Shown here one piece after another: positions 16,181 to 25,165 of a stretch of DNA of 64,000 nucleotides. Made by a program: the position numbers and the translations under genes. The stretch is taken from NCBI RefSeq assembly GCF_000494755.1, contig NC_022657.1:8772001-8836000 (forward strand), given 5' to 3'. This DNA comes from Amorphoplanes friuliensis DSM 7358 (lineage in GTDB: Bacteria; Actinomycetota; Actinomycetes; Mycobacteriales; Micromonosporaceae). The notes beneath the pieces were generated by a model. It did no database searches and was not told the DNA's origin. It saw nothing but the letters and a program-made list of their open reading frames with translations. Each line of letters begins with the position of its first letter. Within the stretch, counting starts at the first letter, position 1.

Positions 16181-17402
16181 CGCCGCCGGCGCTGACACTC
16201 CGCAGTTCCGACACTCTTCTTTCGCGGGCCGGTCCCGCCGCCAGGTGCAGTCCCGCTCCGAGGACACCCACGGCCGCGACGATCAGCCAGTGCGCCGATC
16301 CGAAGGTCTGCAGGCTGACCCCGCCCAGCGCCGGTGCCAGGAACGACGCCGCCGGGAAGGTCAGGAAGAACACCGCCTGGTAACGCCCTCGCAGCTCCAC
16401 CGGCGCCAGCTCGGAGTTGATCTCCGCGTTCGGTGGTGCGGCCAGCATCGAACCGATGGTCCAGACCGCCGCCGCGGCCAGGTAGAAGCCCAGCCGGTCG
16501 GCCGTCGCCAGGGTCGAGAAGCCCAGCGCCATCACGGCCAGCGCGACCGCGAGCACCCGGGCCTTGCGGTGCCGGTCGATCAGCCGCGGCACGAACAGCT
16601 GCCCGACGACGATCATCGTCCCGCCGAGCGCGGTGACCAGCCCGTAGTCCGACGGGCCGAGCCCGTCCTGAGCCATCGCGAGCGGCACGATCGTGTTGGT
16701 CTGGGCGTAGAGCAGGGCCTGCAGCAGGGTCAGCCCGACAAAAACCAGGAAGACCCGGTCGGCCAGGACCGTCCGCATCCCGCGGCCCCGATCGGGCACG
16801 ACCTCGGCCGGCCGCCGGCTCAGCGTCTCCGGGACCTTCCAGGCGATGAGTACGCCGGTGAGCACCGTCGACGCCGCGTCGAGCAGGAACAGCCCGAGAT
16901 AACTCCACTCGGCCAGCAGCCCGGCCAGCAGCGACGCACCGGCCATGCCCAGATTGAACGCCCAGAACTGCAGGTTGAACGCCCGCGACCGGCGCTCGGC
17001 CGGCACCACGTCGATGATCGCCGCGACGAACGCCGGCCCGGACATCGTCTGCGCGACACCGAGCAGCAGCCCGAACCCGGCCACCAGCCGCAGATCGGTG
17101 CTGACCGCCAGCGCGACCAGGAAAGCGGCGGTGGCGAAGTGCGCGGCGAGCAGTGTCGACCGGCGGCCCCAGCGGTCGGTGAGGACACCGCCGAGCAGGG
17201 TGCCACCGACACCGCCGATCCCGTACGCACCGACGACCAGGCCGGCGACCGCGGGGCTCGCACCCCGCTGGGCGGTCAGGTAGAGCGAGAGGAAGAGGAC
17301 CGCGAAGCCGCCGACACGATTGATCAGCAGCCCCGTCCAGAGGTACCAGTACGTGGCCGGCAGCCCTCCGGCGGCATCAGCCCACCAGGCGCGGAGTCTC
17401 AC
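16158..17402 (-). CDS. MFS transporter (paralogue of the one at 9916)
   Basis: A 414-residue, about 12-helix permease. The start is placed at GTG 17402, whose bases overlap the TGA of the YbjN gene (GTGA), implying translational coupling; a longer reading from 17480 would run into that gene. The region LPATYWYLWTGLLINRVGGFAVL and the loop GGVLTDRWGRRSTLL align closely with the plus-strand MFS protein at 9916. The substrate is unknown. It is the last gene of an operon with mshA and the YbjN-domain gene. Confidence 0.82.
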   Translation of the reverse strand: MRLRAWWADAAGGLPATYWYLWTGLLINRVGGFAVLFLSLYLTAQRGASPAVAGLVVGAYGIGGVGGTLLGGVLTDRWGRRSTLLAAHFATAAFLVALAVSTDLRLVAGFGLLLGVAQTMSGPAFVAAIIDVVPAERRSRAFNLQFWAFNLGMAGASLLAGLLAEWSYLGLFLLDAASTVLTGVLIAWKVPETLSRRPAEVVPDRGRGMRTVLADRVFLVFVGLTLLQALLYAQTNTIVPLAMAQDGLGPSDYGLVTALGGTMIVVGQLFVPRLIDRHRKARVLAVALAVMALGFSTLATADRLGFYLAAAAVWTIGSMLAAPPNAEINSELAPVELRGRYQAVFFLTFPAASFLAPALGGVSLQTFGSAHWLIVAAVGVLGAGLHLAAGPARERRVSELRSVSAGGGGRRPSP

Positions 17403-17893
17403 TCGGCTTTCGGGTCCGCCAGATGGGCGAAGGCCTGCAGATTGGCCAGCGACTCGCCGCGTTTGACCCGCCACTCCCACTCACGGCGGATCGAGGACCC
17501 GAACCCGATCTCCAGCATCGAGTCGAAGGACTCGTCGGCGTACGTCAGCACCGCACCGAAGAGACGGTCGAGCTCGTCCTCGTCCAGCCCCTTCAGGGTG
17601 ACGCGGCCGGTCAGGTAGATGTCGCCGGACGCGTCGATCGAGAAGCTGACGCCGTACATCCGGGCGTTGCGGCGCAGCAGCCAGGCCCAGAGCTCCTCGT
17701 GCTTCTCGTCGGGGTGGCGCATCACGAACGCCTCGACGCGCAGTGCGTGCTCGCCGACGATGAGGTTGCACGCGGTCTTCAGCTTGTGCGTACCGGGGAG
17801 GGTCACCACCCAGGACGAGTCGCCGGTGGATTCGCAGGGGAGCTCGCGCTCCGCGCAGACCCGTTCGATCAGCTCACCGACCTCGCTCACCAT
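17399..17893 (-). CDS. YbjN domain-containing protein
   Basis: A 164-residue soluble protein starting at ATG 17893. It has the YbjN fold, related to type III secretion chaperones: a helix-strand pattern including VVTLPGTHKLKTACNLIVGEHALRVEAFVMRHPDE, LWAWLLRRNARMYGVSFSID and LTYADESFDSMLEIGFG. In actinobacteria this gene commonly follows mshA, and its role is unresolved. It overlaps mshA by 7 bp upstream and the MFS gene by 4 bp downstream. Confidence 0.8.
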   Translation of the reverse strand: MVSEVGELIERVCAERELPCESTGDSSWVVTLPGTHKLKTACNLIVGEHALRVEAFVMRHPDEKHEELWAWLLRRNARMYGVSFSIDASGDIYLTGRVTLKGLDEDELDRLFGAVLTYADESFDSMLEIGFGSSIRREWEWRVKRGESLANLQAFAHLADPKAE

Positions 17894-19191
17894 GAGAACG
17901 AGCCTGCCAGACGCGCCTCGATCAGCGCCCGGTGCCCGGCGACGGCCTCGCGGTAGACCCGCAACAACCCGTCGGCGGTGCGGTCCCAGGAGAAGTTCTT
18001 GGCGTGCCGGACCGCGCCGATGGACAGGCGCAGCCGCTGGGCCGGCGCGAGCAGCAGGCCGGTCAGCACCCGGGCCCAGTCCTGGGGGTCGTGACCGTCG
18101 ACCAGCACGCCGCTCACGCCGTCGGTGACCGCGGTGACCAGACCGCCCACCGCGGCGGCGACGACCGGGGTGCCGCAGGCCTGGGCCTCGAGCGCCACGA
18201 GGCCGAACGACTCGTTGTGTGACGGCACGGCGACCAGGTCGGCGGACCGGTAGAGCGCGGCCAGCGCCTCACCGGTCTGCGGCGCCAGGAAGTGCACCTT
18301 GTGCGAGACGCCGAGCGAGGAGGCCAGCTCGATCAGCGACGTCGGGCGGTCGAGTCCGCTGCCGCTCGGCCCGCCGCAGATCACGACGGTCACGTCCTCG
18401 TCGCGCAGCGGCTCGGAGGCGAGGGCCCGGATCAGCACGTCCGGCCCCTTGAGCGGCTGGATGCGGCCGACAAAAGCGACCACGTACCCCCGCTCCGGAA
18501 GGCCGAGCCGCCGCCGGTCCGCGACGCGGGTGGACCGGGGCCGGAAACGGCCGAGGTCCACGCCGGGCTGCACCACGGTGAGTTTGGTCGGGTCGGCGTC
18601 GTAACAGCTGACCAGGTCCTGGGCCTCGAAGCGGGTGTTGGCGACCAGGCGGTCCGCCTCGGTGATGACCTGCTCCTCGCCGATGACGCGGGCCTTGGGC
18701 TCCGGCCGGTCCCCCGCGGCGATGAACCTGTTCTTGACCTTGGCGAGGGTGTGCGCGGTGTGCACGTGCGGCACACCCCAGCGCTCGCGGGCCAGCCAGC
18801 CGACCTGCCCCGACATCCAGTAGTGCGAGTGGATCAGGTCGTAGGCACCGGGCGGCCGGGCCGCCTCGGCCCGCAGCACACCGTTGGTGAACGCGCAGAG
18901 CTGCGACGGCAGCTCCTCCTTCGACAGCCCTTCGAACGGGCCGGCGGTGATGTGCCGCACAGTCACACCGGGCGCCATCTCGACGACCGGGGGCAGCTCG
19001 CTCGACGTGGCCCGCGTGAAGATCTCGACCTCGACGTCGCGTTCGGCCAGCCGCTTGGAGACCTCGACGATGTACACGTTCATGCCGCCTGCGTCGCCCG
19101 TACCGGGCTGCTCCAGCGGTGACGTGTGCACCGACAGCGTGGCGATGCGCCGGGGAGTCGGCCAGAGGCCTGAGGCCCGCAGCTCAGCCAC
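17887..19191 (-). CDS. mshA: D-inositol-3-phosphate glycosyltransferase (mycothiol synthesis)
   Basis: A 434-residue GT-B retaining glycosyltransferase (GT4) starting at GTG 19191. It transfers GlcNAc from UDP-GlcNAc to 1L-myo-inositol-3-phosphate, the first step of mycothiol synthesis. Diagnostic segments are LSVHTSPLEQPGTGDAGGMNVYI (UDP and inositol-phosphate loop), HSHYWMSGQVGWLARERWG, HTAHTLAKVKN, VQPGVDLGRFRP, VAFVGRIQPLKGPDVLI and the donor-binding PSHNESFGLVALEAQACGTPVVA. The length is typical. It heads an operon with the YbjN and MFS genes. Confidence 0.95.
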   Translation of the reverse strand: MAELRASGLWPTPRRIATLSVHTSPLEQPGTGDAGGMNVYIVEVSKRLAERDVEVEIFTRATSSELPPVVEMAPGVTVRHITAGPFEGLSKEELPSQLCAFTNGVLRAEAARPPGAYDLIHSHYWMSGQVGWLARERWGVPHVHTAHTLAKVKNRFIAAGDRPEPKARVIGEEQVITEADRLVANTRFEAQDLVSCYDADPTKLTVVQPGVDLGRFRPRSTRVADRRRLGLPERGYVVAFVGRIQPLKGPDVLIRALASEPLRDEDVTVVICGGPSGSGLDRPTSLIELASSLGVSHKVHFLAPQTGEALAALYRSADLVAVPSHNESFGLVALEAQACGTPVVAAAVGGLVTAVTDGVSGVLVDGHDPQDWARVLTGLLLAPAQRLRLSIGAVRHAKNFSWDRTADGLLRVYREAVAGHRALIEARLAGSFSW

Positions 19192-19332
19192 GTCGTGTCC
19201 CTTCGAAAGCGGTCAAACGTAACGGGGAACTGTTACGCCGTCGTTCATCTTCCCCACTTCCTGGCCCTCAACCCAAAGCCAGGCGGCCGGGGGTGACCCA
19301 GCTCTCCCGCCCGGGTGAGGCAGGATCAGAGC

Positions 19333-20091
19333 ATGGTGCAGAAGAAGATCGCCGTCGTCACCGGGGCGTCCAGTGGGATCGGGGCGGCGACCGCCCGCCG
19401 TCTGGCCACGGAAGGCTTCCACGTCGTGGCCGCGGCCCGCCGTCAGGACCGGCTGGAGCAGCTGGTCGCGGAGATCGGTCCGGACGCCACCGCCGTGGTC
19501 TGCGACGTCACCTCGGACGAGTCGGTGGCCGCGCTGGCGACCACGGTCACGGGCCTGGGCGCACCGGTTGCTCTGCTGGTCAACAACGCCGGCGGTGCGC
19601 GCGGCCTGGACCCCGTCTCCGACGGTTCCGTCGCCGACTGGCAATGGATGTACGACGTGAACGTGCTCGGCACCCTGCGGACGACCCAGGCGCTGCTGCC
19701 CGCACTCGAGGCGAGCGGCGCCGGCACGGTCGTGACCGTCGGCTCGACCGCGGCCTTCACCGTCTACGAGGGTGGCGCGGGTTACACCGCCGCGAAGCAC
19801 GCCCAGAACGCGCTCGTCGGCACCCTGCGCCTGGAACTCGCCGGCAGGCCCGTCCGGGTGATCGAGATCGACCCCGGCATGGTGCGCACCGAGGAGTTCT
19901 CCCTCAAGCGCCTCGGCGACCAGGGCAAGGCCGACGCCATCTACGCCGGCGTGAAGGAACCGCTGGTCGCGGACGACATCGCCGACTGCGTCGCCTGGGT
20001 CGCCACCCGGCCGCAGCACGTCAACATCGACCGCCTGGTCGTCCGCCCGATCGCCCAGGCCGCACAGCACAAGGTGGCCCGCGAGTCGTGA
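19333..20091 (+). CDS. short-chain dehydrogenase/reductase
   Basis: A 252-residue classical SDR. The start is set at ATG 19333; a GTG at 19315 would add six residues before the conserved core. Motifs are TGASSGIGAATA (cofactor), LVNNAGG, a catalytic Ser in VGSTAAF, YTAAK, and EIDPGMVRTEEF after the active site. It resembles the YdfG/serine 3-dehydrogenase-like group that reduces small hydroxy acids, but the substrate is not certain. Its TGA overlaps the GTG of the methyltransferase gene, so the two are coupled. Confidence 0.87.
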   Translation: MVQKKIAVVTGASSGIGAATARRLATEGFHVVAAARRQDRLEQLVAEIGPDATAVVCDVTSDESVAALATTVTGLGAPVALLVNNAGGARGLDPVSDGSVADWQWMYDVNVLGTLRTTQALLPALEASGAGTVVTVGSTAAFTVYEGGAGYTAAKHAQNALVGTLRLELAGRPVRVIEIDPGMVRTEEFSLKRLGDQGKADAIYAGVKEPLVADDIADCVAWVATRPQHVNIDRLVVRPIAQAAQHKVARES

Positions 20092-20891
20092 AGCCCGTCG
20101 GCGCGGTCACCCGGGGCACCACCAACCCGAACAGGCTGCGCCGGGTCGACAACTACCTCGCACACCGGTGCGGTGAGTTGCTCCGGGCGGCCGACGACCC
20201 GCTGGTCGTGGATCTCGGTTACGGCGCGACGCCGGTCACGGCCGTCGAGCTCCGGGCCCGGCTCGCGGAGGCGGTCCGCTCCGACGTCGCGGTGGTCGGT
20301 CTGGAGATCGATCCGGTACGCGTGAGCGCCGCCCAGCCGTACGCGGATCCGCCCCGGCTCGAGTTCCGCCGCGGCGGCTTCGAGCTGGCCGGCCTGCACC
20401 CGGTGGTCGTCCGCGCGTTCAACGTCCTCCGGCAGTACGCGGAGGACGAGGTGGCCGCGGCGTGGGCCACGATGACCGGCACGGGTGCGCTGCTGGTCGA
20501 GGGCACCTGTGACGAGCTGGGCCGGATCGCGACGTGGGCGGTCGTGGACACCGGCGGCCCGCAGACGCTGACCCTGTCGGCGCGACTGTCCGATCTGGAC
20601 CATCCAGCGACGTTCGCGGAACGTCTGCCCAAGGCGCTGATCCACCACAACGTGCCCGGCTCGCCCGTGCACGACCTGCTGGCCACGCTCGGTGCGGCGT
20701 GGGACGCGTCCGCGACACCGTTCGGATCCCGCCAGCGCTGGCTGGGCACGGTGGCCAAGTTCCGAGAGCAGTGGCCTGTCCTGGACGGGCCCGCGCGGTG
20801 GCGCCGTGGCGAGCTGACCGTGCCGTGGCCCGGACAGCCGGCCGGGCCGGCCCGCGATGCGGACCGGCCCGGTTCTCGGGGGGACGAATGA
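20088..20891 (+). CDS. class I SAM-dependent methyltransferase-like protein
   Basis: A 267-residue protein starting at the GTG that overlaps the SDR stop codon. A Rossmann methyltransferase core is visible: VVDLGYGATPVTAVELRARL as motif I and VVGLEIDPVRV as the acidic strand-2 end, followed by LEFRRGGFELAG and a NVLRQYAEDEVAAAW segment. Homologues are usually found beside mshA in actinobacteria and have no assigned substrate. The C-terminal 30 residues are Pro/Arg/Asp-rich and look disordered. It converges with the GH26-like gene, with 3 bp between stop codons. Confidence 0.75.
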   Translation: MKPVGAVTRGTTNPNRLRRVDNYLAHRCGELLRAADDPLVVDLGYGATPVTAVELRARLAEAVRSDVAVVGLEIDPVRVSAAQPYADPPRLEFRRGGFELAGLHPVVVRAFNVLRQYAEDEVAAAWATMTGTGALLVEGTCDELGRIATWAVVDTGGPQTLTLSARLSDLDHPATFAERLPKALIHHNVPGSPVHDLLATLGAAWDASATPFGSRQRWLGTVAKFREQWPVLDGPARWRRGELTVPWPGQPAGPARDADRPGSRGDE

Positions 20892-20894
20892 CGC

Positions 20895-22577
20895 CTACTT
20901 GCCCAGGGTCACCTTGAACATCGGGTCGGCCGCGACCTTCTTGAAGGCGGCCAGGCTGCTCGCCGTGGAGTTGACCGAGATGTCCCGGTCACCCTCGTCG
21001 TCGCTGGCGGTGTCGAAGTAGACGACCGCCTTGACCGCAGGATGGGCCTTGAGCTCGGGGATGACCGTGTTGAACGCCGCGGCCTTGTCCGTGATGGACT
21101 TGGTGCGGTGGTACATGCCCCACTCAGCCACCATGATCGGCTTGGTCGGGTGGTTCTTTACGGCCCAGTCGTACCAGCCGAGGCCACCGCCGGTCGGCTG
21201 ACGGTCGAGGATGTCGCCCATGTCGCCGTAGTGGTAGTAACCCTTCTCGACGCTGACGTACGAGTCCAGGCCGACCCAGTCGACGTACGCGTCACCCGGG
21301 TAGAGGTCCTTCCACCAGGACTGCGCCATCCACTTCTCGTTGCCCATGAAGGCGATCACGTTGACGGCGTTGGTGACGCCGTTGGTGCGCAGCCGGGTGA
21401 TGACGTGGCGGTACATCGCGGCGTAGTCCTTGGCCGTCATGCCCGAACCGGCCGTGGCGTTGACGTCGTTCTCCGGCTCGTGGTGCAGCGCGAGGAAGAA
21501 CTTCTGGTTGTAGTTCTTCTTCACGTACGCGGACCACTTGTCGATCCGCGCGTCCTGGGCGCCGGCCGCGACCTTGGCCCACGTGGAGTTGTAGGCGATC
21601 TTCCAGTTGAGCAGCAGCACCCGCGGGTTCTGGGCGTCCTGCGTCATGGCGATCTCGGGCTTGGTCGGGAACTGCTCGTCACCCTTGTGGTACGTGTGGT
21701 AGATCGTCGCGGTGCGGCCGGTCATGGCCTCCCACGACTTCAGCGCCTGGTCCCGCGGGGTGTCGGTGAACCCGCCGGCCGCCGCGCCCCAGAGAACACC
21801 GCAGGACGGCACGAGCAGCGCGTCGGTGACGCACTCACCCGGCGCGGTGGTCGGCGGCACGGTCGTCGGAGGCGTGGTCGTCGGAGGCGTGGTCGTCGGA
21901 GGCGTGGTCGTCGGAGGCGTGGTCGTCGGCGCGGTGGTCGGAGCCTTCGTCGGCGCGGTCGAGGTCGGCGCGGTGGTCGGCGTCGTGGTTGTCCGGCGGG
22001 CCGTGACGACCAGCTCCGGGCCGCCCGAGGTGGTGGCGCCGTACTCGATCGAGCGCAGCCGCGTCACGGCCGTGGTGGCGGAGGACCTCAGGGCGAACGC
22101 GTAAGTGCCGGCCTTGGTGACCACCTTGGACACGTCGAAGGTCAGCGTGGCGTCGGTCGTGCTCGGCTTGATCGAGGCGACCAGCGCACCCAGCGCCGGC
22201 GCGTTCGCCGCCGTGATCTTCTGCTCCGACCACGAACTCGCGACCGAGTGGACGCTGAGCGTGGCCGCGACCGGCTTGCTCTCCACCGGCAGCTTCAGCT
22301 GGGCCGCGGTGACGGTCGCACCGGAGGCGATCTTCGGCGTGAACTTCACATAGGACAGCCGCGTCTCCCCCGCCTCCCTGCCCACGACCAGCTTGTCGGC
22401 GGCACCGAAGTTGACGGTCCTGCGCGAGCTCGACGTGTACGCGTCGTCGGTGCTGTACGTGCTCGTCGTCTCGGTCGTCGTCGCGGCGTTCGCCGTACCG
22501 GTCAGGGCGAACCCCCCGCCGGCCGCCACGACGCCCGTCAAAGCAACTCCGATGATCCCCCGCCTGGCCGTCACGCT
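20895..22577 (-). CDS. secreted DNRLRE-domain / GH26-like glycoside hydrolase
   Basis: A 560-residue exported protein. The start at GTG 22577 has AGGGGGAACAGC directly before it, better than the ATG at 22613. A signal peptide of about 30 residues (ending TANAA) is followed by a DNRLRE-type beta-sandwich (about 35-190: SYVKFTP, ATLSVHSVASSWSE, GPELVV), a Thr/Pro linker (195-245), and a TIM-barrel domain. That domain has HHEPEND (acid/base Glu366) and VAEWGM (nucleophile Glu484), the GH26 pattern of beta-mannanases and related endoglycanases. The exact polysaccharide is not determined. Confidence 0.78.
   Translation of the reverse strand, partial: SVTARRGIIGVALTGVVAAGGGFALTGTANAATTTETTSTYSTDDAYTSSSRRTVNFGAADKLVVGREAGETRLSYVKFTPKIASGATVTAAQLKLPVESKPVAATLSVHSVASSWSEQKITAANAPALGALVASIKPSTTDATLTFDVSKVVTKAGTYAFALRSSATTAVTRLRSIEYGATTSGGPELVVTARRTTTTPTTAPTSTAPTKAPTTAPTTTPPTTTPPTTTPPTTTPPTTVPPTTAPGECVTDALLVPSCGVLWGAAAGGFTDTPRDQALKSWEAMTGRTATIYHTYHKGDEQFPTKPEIAMTQDAQNPRVLLLNWKIAYNSTWAKVAAGAQDARIDKWSAYVKKNYNQKFFLALHHEPENDVNATAGSGMTAKDYAAMYRHVITRLRTNGVTNAVNVIAFMGNEKWMAQSWWKDLYPGDAYVDWVGLDSYVSVEKGYYHYGDMGDILDRQPTGGGLGWYDWAVKNHPTKPIMVAEWGMYHRTKSITDKAAAFNTVIPELKAHPAVKAVVYFDTASDDEGDRDISVNSTASSLAAFKKVAADPMFKVTLGK
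21845..21935 (-). repeat. Thr-Pro linker-encoding 15-bp repeat
   Basis: About four identical 15-bp units (ggcgtggtcgtcgga on the plus strand) plus variants encode the TTTPP linker of the GH26-like protein. They are coding and low complexity, and were not interpreted as a CRISPR. Confidence 0.85.
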
Positions 22578-22760
22578 GTTCCCCCTGTATGTCAAACAAT
22601 TGCTGTCTGACACTCAGGTTCGGGGCGTGCGGGTGCCGGCCCGGATCGCGTACGGGTGCAGGCCAGGTGCCACCACCGAAGGACCGGGTGGGCGGCTCCG
22701 AGCCGTGCTAATGAAGGGGTTTTCGGCCGTCCACGGCTCGTCCGTTCGGCCGATGAACGC

Positions 22761-22794
22761 ATAAAAAAACGCCGCCGGACGCGTCCGGCGGCGT
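22761..22794 (-). terminator. rho-independent terminator of the receiver gene
   Basis: A perfect 26-bp palindrome (ACGCCGCCGGAC at 22769-22780 with its complement at 22783-22794). Read on the minus strand it is followed by TTTTTTT, a canonical intrinsic terminator 16 bp past the response-regulator stop codon. Confidence 0.9.
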
Positions 22795-22809
22795 TCCTTC
22801 AGATCGTGC

Positions 22810-23211
22810 TCAGGCGGTGGGTGCCCGCTGGGCCAGGATCGACCGCAGCGCCTCCAGCAGCAGGTCGGAGGTGAACGGCTTCTTGACCAGCAGAGCGTCC
22901 TCGGCGATCAGGCCCTTGGTGACGGCGATGTCCTTGGGCAGACCGGAGATGTAGACGACGCCCATCTCGGGGCGCAGACCGGACGCCGTCCGGGCCAGGT
23001 CACCACCGGATACCCCGGGCAGGCCGAGGTCCGTGACGAGCACGTCGATCACACCCGGGTGCTCCCGGCAGACCGCGATGGCCTGATCCGCATCGCCGGC
23101 GACCAGGGTCGCGAAGCCGCGGCGTTCGAGCATCCGGCGCATGATGTCGCGCAGATCTTCCTCGTCGTCGACGACGAGGACCATGGGACGCTCCTGCGGA
23201 ACCTCCGTCAT
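22810..23211 (-). CDS. single-domain response regulator (receiver only)
   Basis: A 133-residue CheY-like receiver starting at ATG 23211, with AGGAGG seven bases upstream. Acidic pair Asp15/Asp16, phosphoacceptor Asp61 in LVTDLGLPGVSGG, a Ser in VVYISGLP and Lys in LLVKKPFTSDLL are all present. There is no output domain, so it must act through protein contacts, for example on a hybrid kinase, diguanylate cyclase or chemotaxis partner. No cognate kinase gene is adjacent; the nearest is the PAS kinase at 25545. Confidence 0.88.
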   Translation of the reverse strand: MTEVPQERPMVLVVDDEEDLRDIMRRMLERRGFATLVAGDADQAIAVCREHPGVIDVLVTDLGLPGVSGGDLARTASGLRPEMGVVYISGLPKDIAVTKGLIAEDALLVKKPFTSDLLLEALRSILAQRAPTA

Positions 23212-23283
23212 CGGTGCCTCCTCGGCTCTCATTTCCTGTCACGCTATCGACGGGCAGTCGTTCGGGTACGCCTTTCCGGCCTT

Positions 23284-25008
23284 TCAGAACGTGAGCTTCC
23301 ACTTGTTCAGGACGCCGGTGGTGGTGCCGTAGGTGTCCCTGACCTGCAACGTCCACTTTCCGTTGCGAGGCGCACCGGACAGGTTGATCGTGTACGTGTG
23401 GGCCAGGTTGGCCGCCCTGTCCGTCTTGTCGGCCGTCTTCAGGGTGTACTTCGTGCCGCTCGGGCTAGTCAGCGTGACGACGAGCGAGCCGCGGTAGGCG
23501 TGGGTCGCCGTGACCGCCACGGTCGAGGTCCGGGACGCCGTACCGGTGCAGCCCGAGATCGTCATCCAGCTCGACGCGGTCGCCTTCTTGCCGATCTTGA
23601 CCGAGGTCGACGCGGTGAACGGCCCGCAGGCAGGCGCGGTCGTGGGCGGCGCGGTCGTCGGCGGCGTGGTCGTCGGCGGCGAGGTCGTCGGCGGCGTGGT
23701 GGGCATGGTCGTGGGCGGCGTCGTCGGTTCAGTGGTCGGAGCCGGCGTGGTCGGAGCCGGGGTGGTCGGAGCAGGCGTGGCCGGCGTGTTCAGGAAGCCC
23801 GAGTAGAGCAGCTTGTTGACCGAGCCGCTGCCCGCCGACGTGACCTTGCCCGGCGTCGAGTTCCCGACCAGCGCCTCGCGGATCTGGGCCGGCGTGAAGG
23901 ACGGGTTCGCGGCGAGGACCAGCGCGGCCGCACCGGCGACGTGGGGGGACGCCATCGAGGTGCCGCTCATGATCTGGGAGCCGGTGTCGTTGGAGTAACT
24001 CGCCGCCGTGATCTTCACACCGGGCGCGAAGATGTCGAGGCACGAGCCGTAGTTGGAGAAGGAGGCGCGGGCGTCGGCGCTGTCCGTGGCCCCGACGGTG
24101 ATCGCGTCGGCGGCGGAAGCGGGTGAGAACCCGCAGGCGTCCTTGTTGTCGTTGCCCGCCGCGACGGCGTAGGTCACCCCGGAGGCGATCGACCTGGTGA
24201 CCGCGGCGTTCAGCGCCGAGCTCGCCGTGCCGCCGACGCTCATGTTGGCGACGGCCGGCTTGACGGCGTGCGTGGTGACCCAGTCGATGCCGGCGATGAT
24301 CGCCGAGTACGCCCCGGAGCCCGTGCAGTCGAGCACCCGGACGCCGACCAGCTTGACGTCCTTGGCGACGCCGTAGGTCGCACCGCCGACGGTGCCCGCC
24401 ACATGGGTGCCGTGGCCGTTGCAGTCCTGCGCGGTGGAGTCCTTGTCGATGAAGTCCCAGCCGTAACTCGCCCGGCCCTCGAACTCGCTGTGGCTGATCC
24501 GGATGCCGGTGTCCAGCACGTACGCGGTCACGTCCGAAGCCGGACGGTAGGTGTAGGTCTTCGACAGCGGCAGCGACGTCTGGTCGATGCGGTCGAGACC
24601 CCACGTCGGGTTCGACTGGGTGTCGGCCATCGTCACGACCGCGTCCTGCTCGACGTAGTCGACGGCCGGGTTCGCGGCCAGCCGCCGCGCCTGCGTCGCG
24701 GTCATGTCCGCCTGGAAGCCGCGGACGGCGGAGAGATAGTTGGTACGAACCTTGCCGCCGTACCGCTTGACCAGGTCCTGGGAGGCAGAAGTGACACGGG
24801 CGGCTGCGGCCGATCCGGGCTTGAGCACGACGATGTAGCTGTCGGTGATCGCTCCGGCGGCACCGGCCGCGCGGATCGTGCCGGTCGGCAGTGCGGTGGG
24901 CGTACCCGCGAGTGCGGTGCCGGCGACGCCGGTCACTGCGGCCGCAGTAGCGAGGCCGGCGGTCAGCGCGAGGCGTGCGGCGCGGCGCGGGCCGTCGTTG
25001 CGAGTCAT
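23284..25008 (-). CDS. secreted subtilisin-like (S8) serine protease with C-terminal P-domain
   Basis: A 574-residue exported protease. The start at ATG 25008 has GGGGA upstream; a longer in-frame reading to 25272 is not supported. Signal peptide about 1-34, an I9 propeptide (DSYIVVLKPG to VDYVEQDAVV), then the aqualysin/proteinase K-type catalytic domain with Asp166 (YVLDTGI), His199 (NGHGTHVAG) and Ser351 (GTSMASPHVAG). A Pro/Thr linker (about 402-455) leads to a jelly-roll P-domain-like module ending NGKWTLQVRDTYGTTTGVLNKWKL. It could act on sporangium or cell-wall proteins, given the regulatory motif at 25123-25140, but that is inference. Confidence 0.92.
   Translation of the reverse strand: MTRNDGPRRAARLALTAGLATAAAVTGVAGTALAGTPTALPTGTIRAAGAAGAITDSYIVVLKPGSAAAARVTSASQDLVKRYGGKVRTNYLSAVRGFQADMTATQARRLAANPAVDYVEQDAVVTMADTQSNPTWGLDRIDQTSLPLSKTYTYRPASDVTAYVLDTGIRISHSEFEGRASYGWDFIDKDSTAQDCNGHGTHVAGTVGGATYGVAKDVKLVGVRVLDCTGSGAYSAIIAGIDWVTTHAVKPAVANMSVGGTASSALNAAVTRSIASGVTYAVAAGNDNKDACGFSPASAADAITVGATDSADARASFSNYGSCLDIFAPGVKITAASYSNDTGSQIMSGTSMASPHVAGAAALVLAANPSFTPAQIREALVGNSTPGKVTSAGSGSVNKLLYSGFLNTPATPAPTTPAPTTPAPTTEPTTPPTTMPTTPPTTSPPTTTPPTTAPPTTAPACGPFTASTSVKIGKKATASSWMTISGCTGTASRTSTVAVTATHAYRGSLVVTLTSPSGTKYTLKTADKTDRAANLAHTYTINLSGAPRNGKWTLQVRDTYGTTTGVLNKWKLTF
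23640..23775 (-). repeat. Thr-Pro linker-encoding repeat
   Basis: Short repeats (gtcgtcggcggc and ggtcggagccggggt variants on the plus strand) encode the Pro/Thr linker of the S8 protease. Confidence 0.8.
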
Positions 25009-25028
25009 TCTGGGTCCCCTCCCGTTAA

Positions 25029-25074
25029 GCCACCGGCGAACGACATCGCTCGTGCGAACAGGCATGCCGGTGGC
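25029..25074 (-). other. inverted repeat in the S8 protease leader
   Basis: GCCACCGGC (25029-25037) and GCCGGTGGC (25066-25074) could form a 9-bp stem in the 5' leader of the protease mRNA, ending about 20 bases before its ATG. The regulatory role is unknown; it did not match a riboswitch consensus I could recall. Confidence 0.35.
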
Positions 25075-25122
25075 GTCTGAGGGAAATGCTGGAGAAGGGG
25101 CAGAGCCGCCCCGGGACCTTGC

Positions 25123-25140
25123 GGGTTGCGCTCGGGTTGC
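25123..25140. promoter_or_regulatory. TcrA-like direct repeat between the S8 protease and zinc-ribbon genes
   Basis: GGGTTGC, 4 bases, GGGTTGC on the plus strand (GCAACCC-n4-GCAACCC on the minus). It matches the recalled GCA(A/C)CCG-n4-GCA(A/C)CCG site at 12 of 14 positions and resembles the copies near flgB and fliJ. It lies 25 bp upstream of the FliA-type promoter of the 25238 gene and 114 bp upstream of the protease start. Confidence 0.5.
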
Positions 25141-25165
25141 AGGGTCCTGATCTTCGTCACGAGCG

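Noticed and set aside
21845..21935. Regular short repeats that might suggest a CRISPR array
   Set aside because: They are in-frame, have no unique spacers, and encode a Thr-Pro linker; the same applies to 3102-3165 and 23640-23775.
25009..25141. A riboswitch (c-di-AMP ydaO type) in the S8 protease leader
   Set aside because: There is a 9-bp stem, but I could not find the conserved ydaO sequence elements; covariance-model search would decide.
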